Source of the DNA: Nocardia albiluteola
GTDB lineage: Bacteria; Actinomycetota; Actinomycetes; Mycobacteriales; Mycobacteriaceae
Length of the DNA: 64,000 nt
Assembly: GCF_018860155.1 (NCBI RefSeq)
Contig: NZ_JAHKNI010000002.1
Location: forward strand, 660,713 to 724,712
Direction of reading: 5' to 3'
The translations under genes were made by a program, and so were the position numbers. Under the pieces are notes generated by a model that saw nothing but the letters and a program-made list of their open reading frames with translations, made no database searches and was not told the origin of the DNA. Position 1 is the first letter of the stretch. The number at the start of each line of letters is the position of its first letter. Positions 17,509 through 26,263 of this stretch are shown piece after piece.

Positions 17509-17913
17509 TCACAGCTCCGTCGTGATCATGTAGAAGAGCTCACGGCCCACGCCCGCGCCGGCCACGATGACCCAGACCGCGAGCACGATCCAGAGCATCA
17601 GCCGCTGGTACTTGGGACCCTTGGACCAGAAGTCGACCAGGATGACCCGGATGCCGTTGAGCGCGTGGAACAGCACGCACACGACCAGGCCCATCTCCAT
17701 CAGGGCGACGATCGGGTTCTTGTACGTCTCGATCGCCCGGTTGTAGGTGTCGGGGCTGACCCGCACCAGCGCGGTGTCGAGCACGTGGACGAAGAGGAAG
17801 AAGAAGATCGTGACACCGGTGATCCGGTGCATCGCCCAGGACCACATACCCGGGTCGCCGCGGTACAGGGTCTTCCGCTTCGGCTGAGCCGGAGCTTCCA
17901 GCGTGGTGGTCAT
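17509..17913 (-). CDS. sdhC: Succinate dehydrogenase cytochrome b556 subunit
   Basis: First gene of the sdhCDAB operon. The 134-residue membrane protein shows the SdhC signature MWSWAMHRITGV near residue 25 and three membrane helices; a His in the second helix region (LFHALNGIR) is the typical haem ligand. A GGAGG lies upstream of the ATG at 17913. The frame extends 54 codons further upstream but without SdhC similarity. The upstream region is shared with the divergent cdd gene and holds a candidate iron box. Confidence 0.95.
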   Translation of the reverse strand: MTTTLEAPAQPKRKTLYRGDPGMWSWAMHRITGVTIFFFLFVHVLDTALVRVSPDTYNRAIETYKNPIVALMEMGLVVCVLFHALNGIRVILVDFWSKGPKYQRLMLWIVLAVWVIVAGAGVGRELFYMITTEL

Positions 17914-18162
17914 AGAGTGCGGTGCCTCCAACGTCGTTGATGGACAGGCCGGCGAGCCGGCAAGTCGTGATCCGGCGCAGATTCGGCGCGCGGACACAGA
18001 GCCGATTGGATGGAAAACACCAGCTCGTGTCCGGAGCCGACACCCCAGAGGCGGTGGCCGTCTGTGCAACGCCAAACCTGAACCGATCTGCCGAGAACTG
18101 TAATCCCCGGAGATTCGCGGAACTAATTCGGCGTGCCGTGCGTTGCGGCGAAATTCACTGAG

Positions 18163-18181
18163 TTAGGTTTGCCTTGCCTGA
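18163..18181. promoter_or_regulatory. Candidate IdeR/DtxR iron box
   Basis: TTAGGTTTGCCTTGCCTGA matches the DtxR/IdeR consensus (TTAGGTTAGCCTAACCTAA) at 15 of 19 positions. It lies in the 333-bp region between the divergent sdhC and cdd genes, 66 bp before the cdd start and about 250 bp before the sdhC start. Iron control of the iron-rich SDH complex would make sense. The rest of this intergenic region shows nothing recognisable. Confidence 0.5.
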
Positions 18182-18246
18182 CGTTCGAATGTGGCTGCGG
18201 TACCGTTCTTTCGGCCCGGTGCGGCCCATTCGGACGGAGGTCTCAT

Positions 18247-18648
18247 ATGTCGGAAATTGACTGGAATATGTTGCGCCACAATGCGTTCGATGTTATGCAG
18301 AATGCCTATGCACCCTATTCGCGGTTTCCGGTCGGGGCCGCCGCGAGCACCCTCGACGGACGAATTGTGCGCGGGTGCAATGTGGAGAATGTCTCATACG
18401 GTCTGGGGCTGTGTGCCGAGTGTGTACTGGTCGGTAACCTCTGCGCGTCCGGCGGGGGCCGGTTGCTGGCGGTAGCTGTGTGCGACTCGCGTGGGGCGAT
18501 CCTGATGCCGTGCGGGCGGTGTCGCCAGCTGCTCTACGAGCACGGAGGCGGCGATCTGCTCGTCGATCACGCGAGCGGTCCGATGCCGCTGAGTAGTTTG
18601 CTGCCGTTTGCCTTCGGGCCGGATGATCTTGCGGCGGGGCAGAAATGA
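18247..18648 (+). CDS. cdd: Cytidine deaminase
   Basis: Deaminates cytidine and deoxycytidine to uridine and deoxyuridine in pyrimidine salvage. At 133 residues it is a homotetramer-type enzyme. The zinc site is CAEC (Cys56, catalytic Glu58) plus PCGRC (Cys89 and Cys92). The N-terminal AYAPYSRFPVGAA motif is standard. The ATG at 18247 has a GGAGG ribosome binding site; an upstream in-frame extension is rejected. It heads the nucleoside salvage group with deoA and add further on, as in mycobacteria. Confidence 0.97.
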   Translation: MSEIDWNMLRHNAFDVMQNAYAPYSRFPVGAAASTLDGRIVRGCNVENVSYGLGLCAECVLVGNLCASGGGRLLAVAVCDSRGAILMPCGRCRQLLYEHGGGDLLVDHASGPMPLSSLLPFAFGPDDLAAGQK

Positions 18649-18829
18649 TGTGAGGTTTCGCACGCCTCGGAGCGTGCGGCCCAACTCTGGGGCGCCCGTC
18701 GCGGCGGCCGCGGCGCCGCCGCACGAGCTATCTGAGGCTGAAGGCGTTGTCCGGCAATGGATTACGATCCCGATCCGTCGCGGACTCTGAGATGTCTCCC
18801 CCGAACGAGGCGTCGATTTCGTCCTTGCT

Positions 18830-19099
18830 TCACGCCTCGTCCTCGAAAGATTGGTCGATCTCGGCATCGTCGGCAGGGGTGATCTCCTCGAACGGGATCG
18901 GCGGTATGCCGAGATGCTTCATGATCAGGGTGAGGCTTCGGCCCACGGAGTTCGCATGGGAGACGAGCCGGCGATTGTCGATCTTGAGCCCGCGAACGTC
19001 TCGTGTGAGCGCGTATATCGAGTTGCCGTGGCTCTCCTCGATATCGGTGACCCGGTGCTCCAGCTTCGCCACCCGGACATCCAGTCCCACGTGCGTCAT
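18830..19099 (-). CDS. Small hypothetical coiled-coil protein
   Basis: An 89-residue acidic protein with heptad-like helices (RVAKLEHRVTDIEESH..) and no signal peptide or membrane segment. The ATG at 19099 is preceded by a good AGGGGGA ribosome binding site, and the codon pattern looks coding. No family is recognised. It runs opposite to cdd and deoA and sits between them. It might be a small regulator or scaffold. Confidence 0.55.
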   Translation of the reverse strand: MTHVGLDVRVAKLEHRVTDIEESHGNSIYALTRDVRGLKIDNRRLVSHANSVGRSLTLIMKHLGIPPIPFEEITPADDAEIDQSFEDEA

Positions 19100-19280
19100 A
19101 ACGTCCCCCTAGCTCTCGATCGGTTGGTGGCCGCGACAGTACACGCGGAAATCGACCCCTTCCGCATGTCGCCCGAAATTTCTCGCAGACGCACCCTTTA
19201 CCACCAATGTACAGGCGTTTCTTGGCGATACGCGCCGGGGATCCGTGCGCCGGGCGAGGTTCTCTGGGAGGCTGGCGGCC

Positions 19281-20573
19281 ATGGTGAGCGTGCATTCGGC
19301 GGTGTCGGTGATCACGACCAAGCGGGACGGCGGCGAGCTGTCCGACGAGCAGATCGACTGGGTCCTGGATGGGTTCACCCGCGGCGAGGTGGCCGACGAG
19401 CAGATGTCGGCCCTGGCCATGGCCGTCCTGCTGCGCGGCATGACCCGGCGCGAGCTCTCCCGCTGGACGCGGGCGATGATCGAGTCCGGCAGGCGCATGG
19501 ACTTCACCGATCTGCCGCGGCCCACCGTGGACAAGCACTCCACCGGCGGCGTCGGGGACAAGATCACCCTGCCGCTGGCGCCGCTGGTCGCCGCCTGCGG
19601 CGCCGCCGTGCCGCAGCTGTCCGGTCGCGGCCTGGGCCATACCGGCGGCACCCTGGACAAGCTCGAGTCGATACCCGGCTGGCGGGCCGAGGTGCCGGTG
19701 TCGCGGATGCGTGCCATGCTCGCGGATCCGAAGATCGGTGCGGTCGTCTGTGCCGCCGGGGCCGATCTGGCACCGGCCGACAAGCGCCTGTATGCCCTGC
19801 GCGATGTCACCGGCACCGTCGAGTCGATTCCGCTGATCGCCAGCTCGATCATGAGCAAGAAGATCGCCGAGGGCACCGCGGCGCTGGTGCTGGATGTCAA
19901 GGTGGGTTCCGGTGCCTTCATGAAGTCCCTGGAATCGGCCCGCGAACTGGCCACGGCCATGGTCGAATTGGGCGCGGACGCCGGCGTGCGCACGGTCGCG
20001 CTGCTGACCGCCATGGACACCCCGCTCGGCCGCGCCGCGGGCAATGCCCTCGAGGTCGCCGAATCGGTCGAGGTGCTGGCCGGCGGCGGGCCCGCCGATG
20101 TGGTCGAGCTCACCGTGGCGCTGGCGCGGGAGATGCTGTCCCAGGCCGGAATTCACGACGCGGACCCCGCGGCCGCCCTGGCCGGCGGCCGGGCGATGGA
20201 CCACTGGCGCGCGATGATCCTGGCCCAGGGCGGCGATCCGCTCGCGCCACTGTCGGTCGCGGCGCACACCGAGGTTGTGACCGCGGCCGAGACCGGCACC
20301 CTGGCCCGGCTGGATGCGATGGGTGTGGGTCTGGCCGCCTGGCGCCTGGGCGCCGGGCGGGCCCGTCAGGGGGAACCGGTGCAGTTCGGTGCGGGGGTCG
20401 AAATGCATGCCAAGCCGGGCGATTCCGTTGTCGCCGGTCAGCCGCTGCTCACCCTGCACACCGACACCCCCGAGGCATTCGAGCCGGCGCTCGAGGCCCT
20501 GCGGGATGCCTACGAGATCGGCTCCACCCCACCTGCGCCGACTCCGCTCGTGCTGGACCGCGTCGCGCCCTGA
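19281..20573 (+). CDS. deoA: Thymidine phosphorylase (pyrimidine-nucleoside phosphorylase)
   Basis: Splits thymidine and deoxyuridine with phosphate to give the base and deoxyribose-1-phosphate. The 430-residue protein has the family signature SGRGLGHTGGTLDKLE in the central glycine-rich region, the phosphate-site KHSTGGVGDK motif, and the C-terminal domain with GAGVEMHAKPGD. The ATG at 19281 has GGGAGG upstream; a GTG 12 codons earlier is the alternative. It works with cdd (upstream) and add (downstream) in nucleoside salvage. Confidence 0.97.
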   Translation: MVSVHSAVSVITTKRDGGELSDEQIDWVLDGFTRGEVADEQMSALAMAVLLRGMTRRELSRWTRAMIESGRRMDFTDLPRPTVDKHSTGGVGDKITLPLAPLVAACGAAVPQLSGRGLGHTGGTLDKLESIPGWRAEVPVSRMRAMLADPKIGAVVCAAGADLAPADKRLYALRDVTGTVESIPLIASSIMSKKIAEGTAALVLDVKVGSGAFMKSLESARELATAMVELGADAGVRTVALLTAMDTPLGRAAGNALEVAESVEVLAGGGPADVVELTVALAREMLSQAGIHDADPAAALAGGRAMDHWRAMILAQGGDPLAPLSVAAHTEVVTAAETGTLARLDAMGVGLAAWRLGAGRARQGEPVQFGAGVEMHAKPGDSVVAGQPLLTLHTDTPEAFEPALEALRDAYEIGSTPPAPTPLVLDRVAP

Positions 20574-20904
20574 CACGGGGCGCATCCATCGGCGGCAGCC
20601 GAGAGTACTGGTCACCAGCACCGTCGCCTACACCACCGGCACGACCGAACCACTCCTCCGCGGCCCGGTGCTCGACGCCATCGCCGCCGAGCTCGACTGC
20701 GGATCCCGAACCGAATCCGATGGGACCGGCGGCGTTCATCACCCTGCCCAGCAGTCGGGTATTCGGCTCGGGATCGGGTGGCCGGGCTCGGCATCCGATC
20801 CGTACGCGACACGCGGGCGACCGGCAGGTGTCGACATGCCAGCTATCGAATGGATACACCGAAGGTTTCCTGCGGAACGCCGCGGATGCGGCTAGCGTCG
20901 ATAC
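20574..20904. other. Intergenic region between deoA and add, nothing recognised
   Basis: About 330 bases without a supportable gene, RNA or clear promoter. Open frames here are low-information Arg/Pro-rich sequence. Confidence 0.4.
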
Positions 20905-22002
20905 ATGACTGGACCGATGCCTATAACCCTTGCCTCGATCCGCCAGGCCCCCAAGGCCGTGCTGCACGACCATCTCGACGGGGGGCTACGGCCCGCGACG
21001 GTCCTCGAGCTGGCCGCGCAATGCGGATACGACCAGCTGCCGGCCCACGACACCGTCTCGCTGGGGCACTGGTTCCGCGATGCCGCCGACAGCGGATCGC
21101 TCGAGCGATATCTGGAAACCTTCGCGCACACCGTCGCGGTGATGCAGACCCCCGAGGGGCTGCGGCGGGTGGCGAGCGAGTGCGCACAGGACCTCGCGGC
21201 CGACGGCGTGGTGTACGCCGAGGTGCGTTTCGCCCCCGAACAGCACCTCGAGCGCGGCCTCACCCTCGACGAGGTGGTCGAACACACCCTGGCCGGCTTC
21301 CGCGAGGGTGAACAGCTGGCCGCCGCGGCGGGGACGCCCATCCGGATGGTGTGCCTGCTGACCGCGATGCGGCACGCGGCGCGCTCGCTGGAGATCGCGG
21401 AGCTGACCGTGCGGTGGCGCGAGCGCGGTGTCGGCGGATTCGACATCGCGGGTGCGGAGGCGGGATATCCCCCCAGCCGTCACCTGGACGCCTTCGAATA
21501 CCTGCGGGCCAACTGCGCGCACTTCACCATTCACGCGGGCGAGGCGTTCGGCCTGCCGTCGATTCACGAGGCGGTCGCGTTCTGCGGCTGCGAACGGCTC
21601 GGGCACGGGGTGCGGATCACCGACGACATCTCGGAGGCCGACGCCGGTTCCGAGGCGCGCCTGGGCCTGGTCGCGAATTACGTTCGCGACCAGCGGATTC
21701 CGCTGGAGCTGTGCCCGTCCTCGAACGTGCAGACCGGCGCGGTGCCCTCGCTGGACAAGCATCCCTTCGATCTGCTTGCCCGCCTGCGTTTCCGGGTCAC
21801 GGTCAATACCGACAACCGGCTGATGAGCGATACCAGCATGAGTCAGGAGATGCTCAAGCTGGTGGAGACGTTCGGCTACGGCTGGAGCGATCTCGAGCGC
21901 TTCACGATCAACGCCATGAAGTCGGCGTTCATCCCGTTCCCGGACCGATTGCGCATCATCGACGAGGTGATCAAGCCCGGTTACGCGGTCCTGCTCGGCT
22001 GA
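20905..22002 (+). CDS. add: Adenosine deaminase
   Basis: Zinc hydrolase that deaminates adenosine and deoxyadenosine to inosine forms. The 365-residue TIM-barrel protein shows the metal ligands HDHLDGGLR (His21 and His23), the catalytic HAGE motif, a further His in RLGHGVRI, the CPSSN segment and the final NTDNRLMS aspartate. It is the third gene in the salvage group cdd-deoA-add. A hairpin terminator follows the stop. Confidence 0.97.
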   Translation: MTGPMPITLASIRQAPKAVLHDHLDGGLRPATVLELAAQCGYDQLPAHDTVSLGHWFRDAADSGSLERYLETFAHTVAVMQTPEGLRRVASECAQDLAADGVVYAEVRFAPEQHLERGLTLDEVVEHTLAGFREGEQLAAAAGTPIRMVCLLTAMRHAARSLEIAELTVRWRERGVGGFDIAGAEAGYPPSRHLDAFEYLRANCAHFTIHAGEAFGLPSIHEAVAFCGCERLGHGVRITDDISEADAGSEARLGLVANYVRDQRIPLELCPSSNVQTGAVPSLDKHPFDLLARLRFRVTVNTDNRLMSDTSMSQEMLKLVETFGYGWSDLERFTINAMKSAFIPFPDRLRIIDEVIKPGYAVLLG

Positions 22003-22023
22003 GCCGGGGCGGTTCCCGATGTC

Positions 22024-22051
22024 CCGTTCCCGGCGCTGGAGTCGGGAACGG
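22024..22051 (+). terminator. Terminator hairpin after add
   Basis: A perfect 9-bp stem CCGTTCCCG / CGGGAACGG (22024-22032 and 22043-22051) with a 10-base loop, 21 bp after the add stop. There is no T-run. Confidence 0.6.
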
Positions 22052-22445
22052 CGCTGGGACAACGGATCTCGTGTCATCGCCGACGCACGAGCCGCGCCCG
22101 GACAGCACCGGCCCGGCGACACGGGCGCCGGCATGTTCGGGCTGGTGGCGTTCGTGCGCGCCGGTCGCGCAGCGGATCGCACGCGCGCTGAAGCCTGGGT
22201 AGCACGTGTGGGGGCGCTTGGGCCCTGCGGGTGTCGAGGGGTGGGTGGACGCAGAGGCGCGGATCCCGGGGTGCTGCAGAGGACCCTGGGGCTCGGAATG
22301 GCTTACTCGCGGGCGCGGCTGGCCGTGTGGATCTGGTGAGCTGCGGGCTGTGTCGGCATCGTCAGGCGGTGCGCCCGCGGTACCGGGAGGGCGTCGCCGG
22401 TGAGTGGGTGGAATGCGCTGCACCCCCGTGCGCACTCCGGGCCGA
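22052..22445. other. Intergenic region, nothing recognised
   Basis: About 390 bases between the add terminator and the 3' end of the deazaflavin oxidoreductase gene. Overlapping open frames on both strands have no recognisable content. Confidence 0.4.
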
Positions 22446-22916
22446 TCAACGTGCCGTCGTGCGCACGCGGACCATGGGGAGGGCGTCGACGGGTGCTCCG
22501 GTGGCGTGTTCGATGGTGGCGCGGAGGTTCTTCCACGCGCGCGGATGACGCTGGATGTAGTGGTCGAGGGCGGTAGCGGCGTCCCGTTCGGTCATGGGTG
22601 TCGCGGTGGCGGGTACCGCGCGGTGCAGGCCGGCCCAGAGCCGGACTAGTGGCTGGGCCTGGATATTCCGGTACCACTGCGAGTTCTCGCCGAAGCCGGA
22701 CACGATGACGTATTCGTCCAGCCCGGGATGGTCGACGACCTCGAGCACCACGTATCGGCGGGCGCCGCTGCGGCGGCCGATGTGCTCGATCATGAGCATG
22801 CGGGTGCCGAAGAGGAACCCGAGCCCGGCACGGTAGAGGCCGATCGGGGCGCGGACCACCGCGCGGGTCCGCAGGGCGCGTGCGCCGAACGCGGCGGCGG
22901 AATCGGTCAGAGTCAT
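22446..22916 (-). CDS. Nitroreductase/deazaflavin (F420)-dependent oxidoreductase family protein
   Basis: A 156-residue protein of the DDN-like group. Members bind F420, and some reduce quinones or nitroaromatics. Visible features are the helix RAPIGLYRAGLGFLFGTRMLMIEHIGRRSGARR followed by VVLEVV, the standard core with IGRRSG, and the GENSQWYRNIQ segment. The ATG at 22916 has AAAGGA upstream. It lies 28 bp after a tetR gene on the same strand, so it is probably the target gene of that repressor. The substrate is unknown. Confidence 0.88.
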   Translation of the reverse strand: MTLTDSAAAFGARALRTRAVVRAPIGLYRAGLGFLFGTRMLMIEHIGRRSGARRYVVLEVVDHPGLDEYVIVSGFGENSQWYRNIQAQPLVRLWAGLHRAVPATATPMTERDAATALDHYIQRHPRAWKNLRATIEHATGAPVDALPMVRVRTTAR

Positions 22917-22944
22917 CTGATTGTCCTTTCCGGATCGTGATCGC

Positions 22945-23529
22945 TCACTGTGGTGTCCCGCCGTCATCGGAAAACCCGGTCAGCCGGCGCAGCGGGCCGT
23001 CGACGCCGAGTTCGCTCAGCCGGGGATCGATGAGCCGATGCAGGACCAGCCCGTCCAGCGCCGCAACCAGCACGGCCGCGGTCGCGTCCGGGTCGGCCGC
23101 CGTGCCCGCGTCGCGCAGCCAGGAGGCCACCGCGGCCCGGAAGTCGTCCAGCACCTCCCGCAGGCCCCGCCGCAGGCGCTCGTATCGTGTTGCGGCCAAA
23201 AGCATTTCGCTGAACACGCGGGTATCGGTGGTCGCATCGGCGTAGGCGCCGACGGTGGCAAGTAGAAACTCCAGCCCCGCCGCCCCCTGCTCGGCCAGTG
23301 CCTCCCCCAGCACGCCCTCGCCCAACTTCCGGGCCATCCCCAGCGAGGCGTCGATGAGCAGGTCGTTGACCGAGCTGAAGTGGTAGTGCACCAGCCCGGG
23401 GCGCAGCCCGGCGCGTTCGGCCACCAACCGGGTGGTCACCGCACTCCAGCCGCGCTCGGCGATCAACTCCAGCGCCGCGTCCATGAGTCGGGCGCGCGTC
23501 TCACGGCCCTGCTCTGCGGAAGTCGCCAT
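22945..23529 (-). CDS. TetR family transcriptional regulator
   Basis: A 194-residue regulator with the N-terminal helix-turn-helix RLMDAALELIAERGWSAVTTRLVAERAGLRPGLVHYHFSS and an all-helical ligand-binding domain. The ATG at 23529 starts just before the conserved domain. It is the first gene of a two-gene operon with the deazaflavin-dependent oxidoreductase. A near-perfect palindrome 40-60 bp upstream of the start is a good candidate operator. Confidence 0.92.
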   Translation of the reverse strand: MATSAEQGRETRARLMDAALELIAERGWSAVTTRLVAERAGLRPGLVHYHFSSVNDLLIDASLGMARKLGEGVLGEALAEQGAAGLEFLLATVGAYADATTDTRVFSEMLLAATRYERLRRGLREVLDDFRAAVASWLRDAGTAADPDATAAVLVAALDGLVLHRLIDPRLSELGVDGPLRRLTGFSDDGGTPQ

Positions 23530-23555
23530 ACGAACCCGCTTCGATCGGAGAATCC

Positions 23556-23588
23556 CCTTGGGCAAGCGCCTTGGGCATCTGTCCAAGG
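23556..23588. promoter_or_regulatory. Palindromic candidate operator upstream of tetR
   Basis: CCTTGGGCATCTGTCCAAGG (23569-23588) is symmetric at 8 of 10 base pairs. Its left half, CCTTGGGCA, is also present 13 bp away as a direct repeat (23556-23564). The block lies 27-59 bp upstream of the tetR start on the minus strand, where an autoregulatory operator would be expected. Confidence 0.55.
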
Positions 23589-23758
23589 CTACACCGAATC
23601 GGGCCCTACGCAACAGTTGTCAATGGCATGAATCACGACGGAATCTCAGCGTGCTCTCAGCGCCGGCCGGGAACACTGTCGATGTCCTGTGCCCGGATTC
23701 GGGGCCGTGCCGGTAGCCGGTATCCGTATCCGTCCTTCACTACCGCAAAGGTTGCTCG

Positions 23759-24592
23759 TTGAATTCCGCATCCGGCAGTCCGAATTCGCCCTCTTCCGCG
23801 CTGACCCGAATCGGCGCGCTGCGTGTTCCCGAAGTCGCCGCCGCGTTCTGGATCATCAAGGGATTGTCCACGGCGATGGGCGAATCCACCTCCGACTTCC
23901 TGGTCACCACCATCGACCCGCAGATCGCGGTCGTGCTCGGCTTCGTGGCCTTCCTCGCGGCGCTGATCCTGCAGCTGCGTCTGGGCCGCTACAACGCGTG
24001 GGCGTACTGGCTCGCGGTGGTCATGGTCGGCGTCTTCGGCACTATGGCCGCCGACGTGATGCACGTCGTGCTCGGCGTCCCATACCCCGTTTCCACCCTG
24101 TTCTACGCGGTGGTCCTGGTGGCGGTGTTCTTCCTCTGGTATCGCACCGAGCGCACCCTGTCGATCCACGAGGTGAACACCACCCGGCGCGAACTGTTCT
24201 ACTGGGCCGCGGTCATGGCCACCTTCGCCATGGGCACCGCGCTCGGCGACTTCACCGCCTACACACTGCATTGGGGATACGCGGCCTCCGCGGCGGTCTT
24301 CGCGGCCGGCATCCTCGTCCCCGCCGCCGGCTACCGCTGGCTCGGCTGGAATCCGATCCTGTGCTTCTGGGGCGCCTACGTCATCACCCGGCCGCTGGGG
24401 GCCTCGGTCGCCGACTGGCTCGGCAAGCCGGCCGACACCAGCGGCCTGGGCCTCGGCGACGGTCCCGTCGTCGCGGTGCTCGGCCTGGCGATTCTCGCGC
24501 TGGTCGCCTACCTCGCCGTCACCAAATCCGATGTGCAGCGGCCCGGCGCCGACGATGCGCCGGATCGTGCGGACACCGCGCTGCGCCGGTGA
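23759..24592 (+). CDS. DUF347/COG4705-type multi-pass membrane protein
   Basis: A 277-residue integral membrane protein with about eight hydrophobic helices. It shows the repeated signature typical of the family: VPEVAAAFWIIKGLSTAMGESTSDFL near residue 23 and the related ELFYWAAVMATFAMGTALGDFTAYTL near residue 145, then ILCFWGAYVITRPLGASVADWL. The repeats suggest an internally duplicated transporter-like fold. The start is a TTG at 23759 behind AAAGG. Function is not established. It faces away from the tetR operon. Confidence 0.82.
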   Translation: MNSASGSPNSPSSALTRIGALRVPEVAAAFWIIKGLSTAMGESTSDFLVTTIDPQIAVVLGFVAFLAALILQLRLGRYNAWAYWLAVVMVGVFGTMAADVMHVVLGVPYPVSTLFYAVVLVAVFFLWYRTERTLSIHEVNTTRRELFYWAAVMATFAMGTALGDFTAYTLHWGYAASAAVFAAGILVPAAGYRWLGWNPILCFWGAYVITRPLGASVADWLGKPADTSGLGLGDGPVVAVLGLAILALVAYLAVTKSDVQRPGADDAPDRADTALRR

Positions 24593-24646
24593 TCCGATCC
24601 GGCCGCCGCGTCCGGGGTGATCCGGTGCGGCGACCGGGTGCGGTTG

Positions 24647-25897
24647 CTACCCCTTCTGCAGGCGGGTCTCGAAATTTTGCTCGAGGGTGCGCCAGGCCTC
24701 GGCCTCGGCCGCGAACGGTGGGCTGGGCGCCAGCCGACTCGGGTCCGGCTCGAGCAGATAGGAGACGTACCAGCCGAGCGGGGTGGACTTGGCCAGCGCC
24801 TGCTCGACGGTGTCGTCGTCGGCGTAATCGGCGGCGTCGGTGAACAGTTCGAAGGCCAGATCCAGCTGGTCGATGTCGACCGCCTTCGGGCCCTGGGCCA
24901 GGTCGTCGGCCAGGCCCGGCAGCACGTAGACGTTCTCGTCGGAGACCTCGATCTCGAGCGAGCCGTCCATCGCCGCGGTGTGTACCTCGTCGTAGGTGCT
25001 CACGGCGGCGAGATCGTGATCGTGGTCGTCGGCCAGGTAGCGCGCCAGGGCGCGCTCGGAGGAGAACACGGTGATCGTGCCGCCACTGCCCAGGAATACC
25101 GGCTCGTCGTCGAGATAACAACGCAGCGTGTAGAACTCGCCCTCGGAGGTGACGATGCGGATCGGGTCGATGCCGACGCCGTGCCAGAACGTCTCGTCCT
25201 CGGCGTCTTCCTCGTCGTCCTCGTCGAGGTCGACCTGTTCGATCTCGTCGTCGTCATCGGTCTCCGCCGCGTCCTCGGCATCGACGATGTTCTCTTCCGC
25301 CGCAAGCAGTTCGGCCTCCGCGAGGGCGACCGCGTCGGCATCGACGGCCGGGGACTTCACGACCGAATCGATCGCGTCGACGACCTTGTCCCAGTCCTTG
25401 ACGATGGCCGCCCCGATCTGGCTCCACAGCTCCTGGCCCTCGCGCCCGTAGAAGGCGCTGACCCCCGCGGGCAGCGCACCCAGCACGGGGTGCGAGCCGA
25501 AGAACTTGGTCACCACCTCGAGCTCGCACACCTCGCCGATGGTGCGGGCCATGTCGAGCGTCTCCTCGAGCTCGCCGACCGAGTCCGGATCCGGATCGCC
25601 CGCCGCCAACTCCGGCACCCCGACCAGATCGAAGATGTGCTCTTCCTCCGGCTCCAGTTCGGCCGCGGACAACCCGGCCACGACCTTCCATGCCGGATGG
25701 TCGACGAGGTCGTTGTCGTCGTTGGTCCGGATGAAGGCGGCCAGCTCCGCGACGGAGTCGAAGCCGTACAGCGCGTCCTCGTGCCCGAGGAATGCCTCCC
25801 ACTCGTCGTCACCGTCGCGCCAGCGCGGTGCCCACAGGGTGACGAGATCGCCATCGGTCAGGCCGAGCTCGATCGGGACGATGTCTCCAGAAGCCAT
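24647..25897 (-). CDS. Conserved hypothetical acidic protein (Rv3311-like position)
   Basis: A 416-residue, very acidic cytosolic protein with no signal or membrane segment. It appears to hold two related modules: an N-terminal one (LYGFDSVAELAAFIRTNDDNDL) and a C-terminal one (ITVFSSERALARYLADDHDHDL), separated by an Asp/Glu-rich linker (about residues 205-240). Its length and place between upp and the add/deoA/cdd group match M. tuberculosis Rv3311 as recalled, so orthology is likely but unproven. It may be the last gene of the ESX-substrate-like operon on the same strand, 33 bp after the YbaB-like gene. Function unknown. Confidence 0.75.
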   Translation of the reverse strand: MASGDIVPIELGLTDGDLVTLWAPRWRDGDDEWEAFLGHEDALYGFDSVAELAAFIRTNDDNDLVDHPAWKVVAGLSAAELEPEEEHIFDLVGVPELAAGDPDPDSVGELEETLDMARTIGEVCELEVVTKFFGSHPVLGALPAGVSAFYGREGQELWSQIGAAIVKDWDKVVDAIDSVVKSPAVDADAVALAEAELLAAEENIVDAEDAAETDDDDEIEQVDLDEDDEEDAEDETFWHGVGIDPIRIVTSEGEFYTLRCYLDDEPVFLGSGGTITVFSSERALARYLADDHDHDLAAVSTYDEVHTAAMDGSLEIEVSDENVYVLPGLADDLAQGPKAVDIDQLDLAFELFTDAADYADDDTVEQALAKSTPLGWYVSYLLEPDPSRLAPSPPFAAEAEAWRTLEQNFETRLQKG

Positions 25898-25930
25898 GAC
25901 CGTGAGCCTATCGAGCCGCCGCGTGCGGCA

Positions 25931-26263
25931 CTATTCGGCCCGCCCCCCAACAGTTCCAGGCTCCGCGCCAGTGAAGGTGGAATTCAGGTTCGACACCACC
26001 TCCGAACGCTGTGCACCCGCGTCCTGGGCCGCCTGGGTGCAGGCCCAGATGATGGCCTGGCTCACCTCGGCGGGCGTGCGCGAGGTGATCGACTCGGCCA
26101 GCCGCAGCCCGACCAGGGCGCCGTTGCTGTCGACCTCGACGCTCACCTGGCCGTCCTCGGTGGTGAACCGCCCGCGTACCTGCCCGAGCCCGTACAGCGC
26201 CGCCTCGAGCGCCTCGAGCTTGTCGGTCGCCGCCGCGACCAGGGCGTCCATTTCTGCGCTCAT
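25931..26263 (-). CDS. YbaB/EbfC-fold protein in second ESX-substrate operon
   Basis: A 110-residue protein with an N-terminal helix (MDALVAAATDKLEALEAALYGL), a beta core (GQVSVEVDSNGALVGLRLAES) and a final helix, the YbaB pattern found beside ESX loci. Its ATG overlaps the stop of the preceding gene (ATGA), so translation is coupled. Either nucleoid association or a substrate-handling role is possible. Confidence 0.75.
   Translation of the reverse strand: MSAEMDALVAAATDKLEALEAALYGLGQVRGRFTTEDGQVSVEVDSNGALVGLRLAESITSRTPAEVSQAIIWACTQAAQDAGAQRSEVVSNLNSTFTGAEPGTVGGRAE

Noticed and set aside
20600..20900. Possible small gene between deoA and add
   Set aside because: No frame has a ribosome binding site, plausible codon pattern or recognised family.
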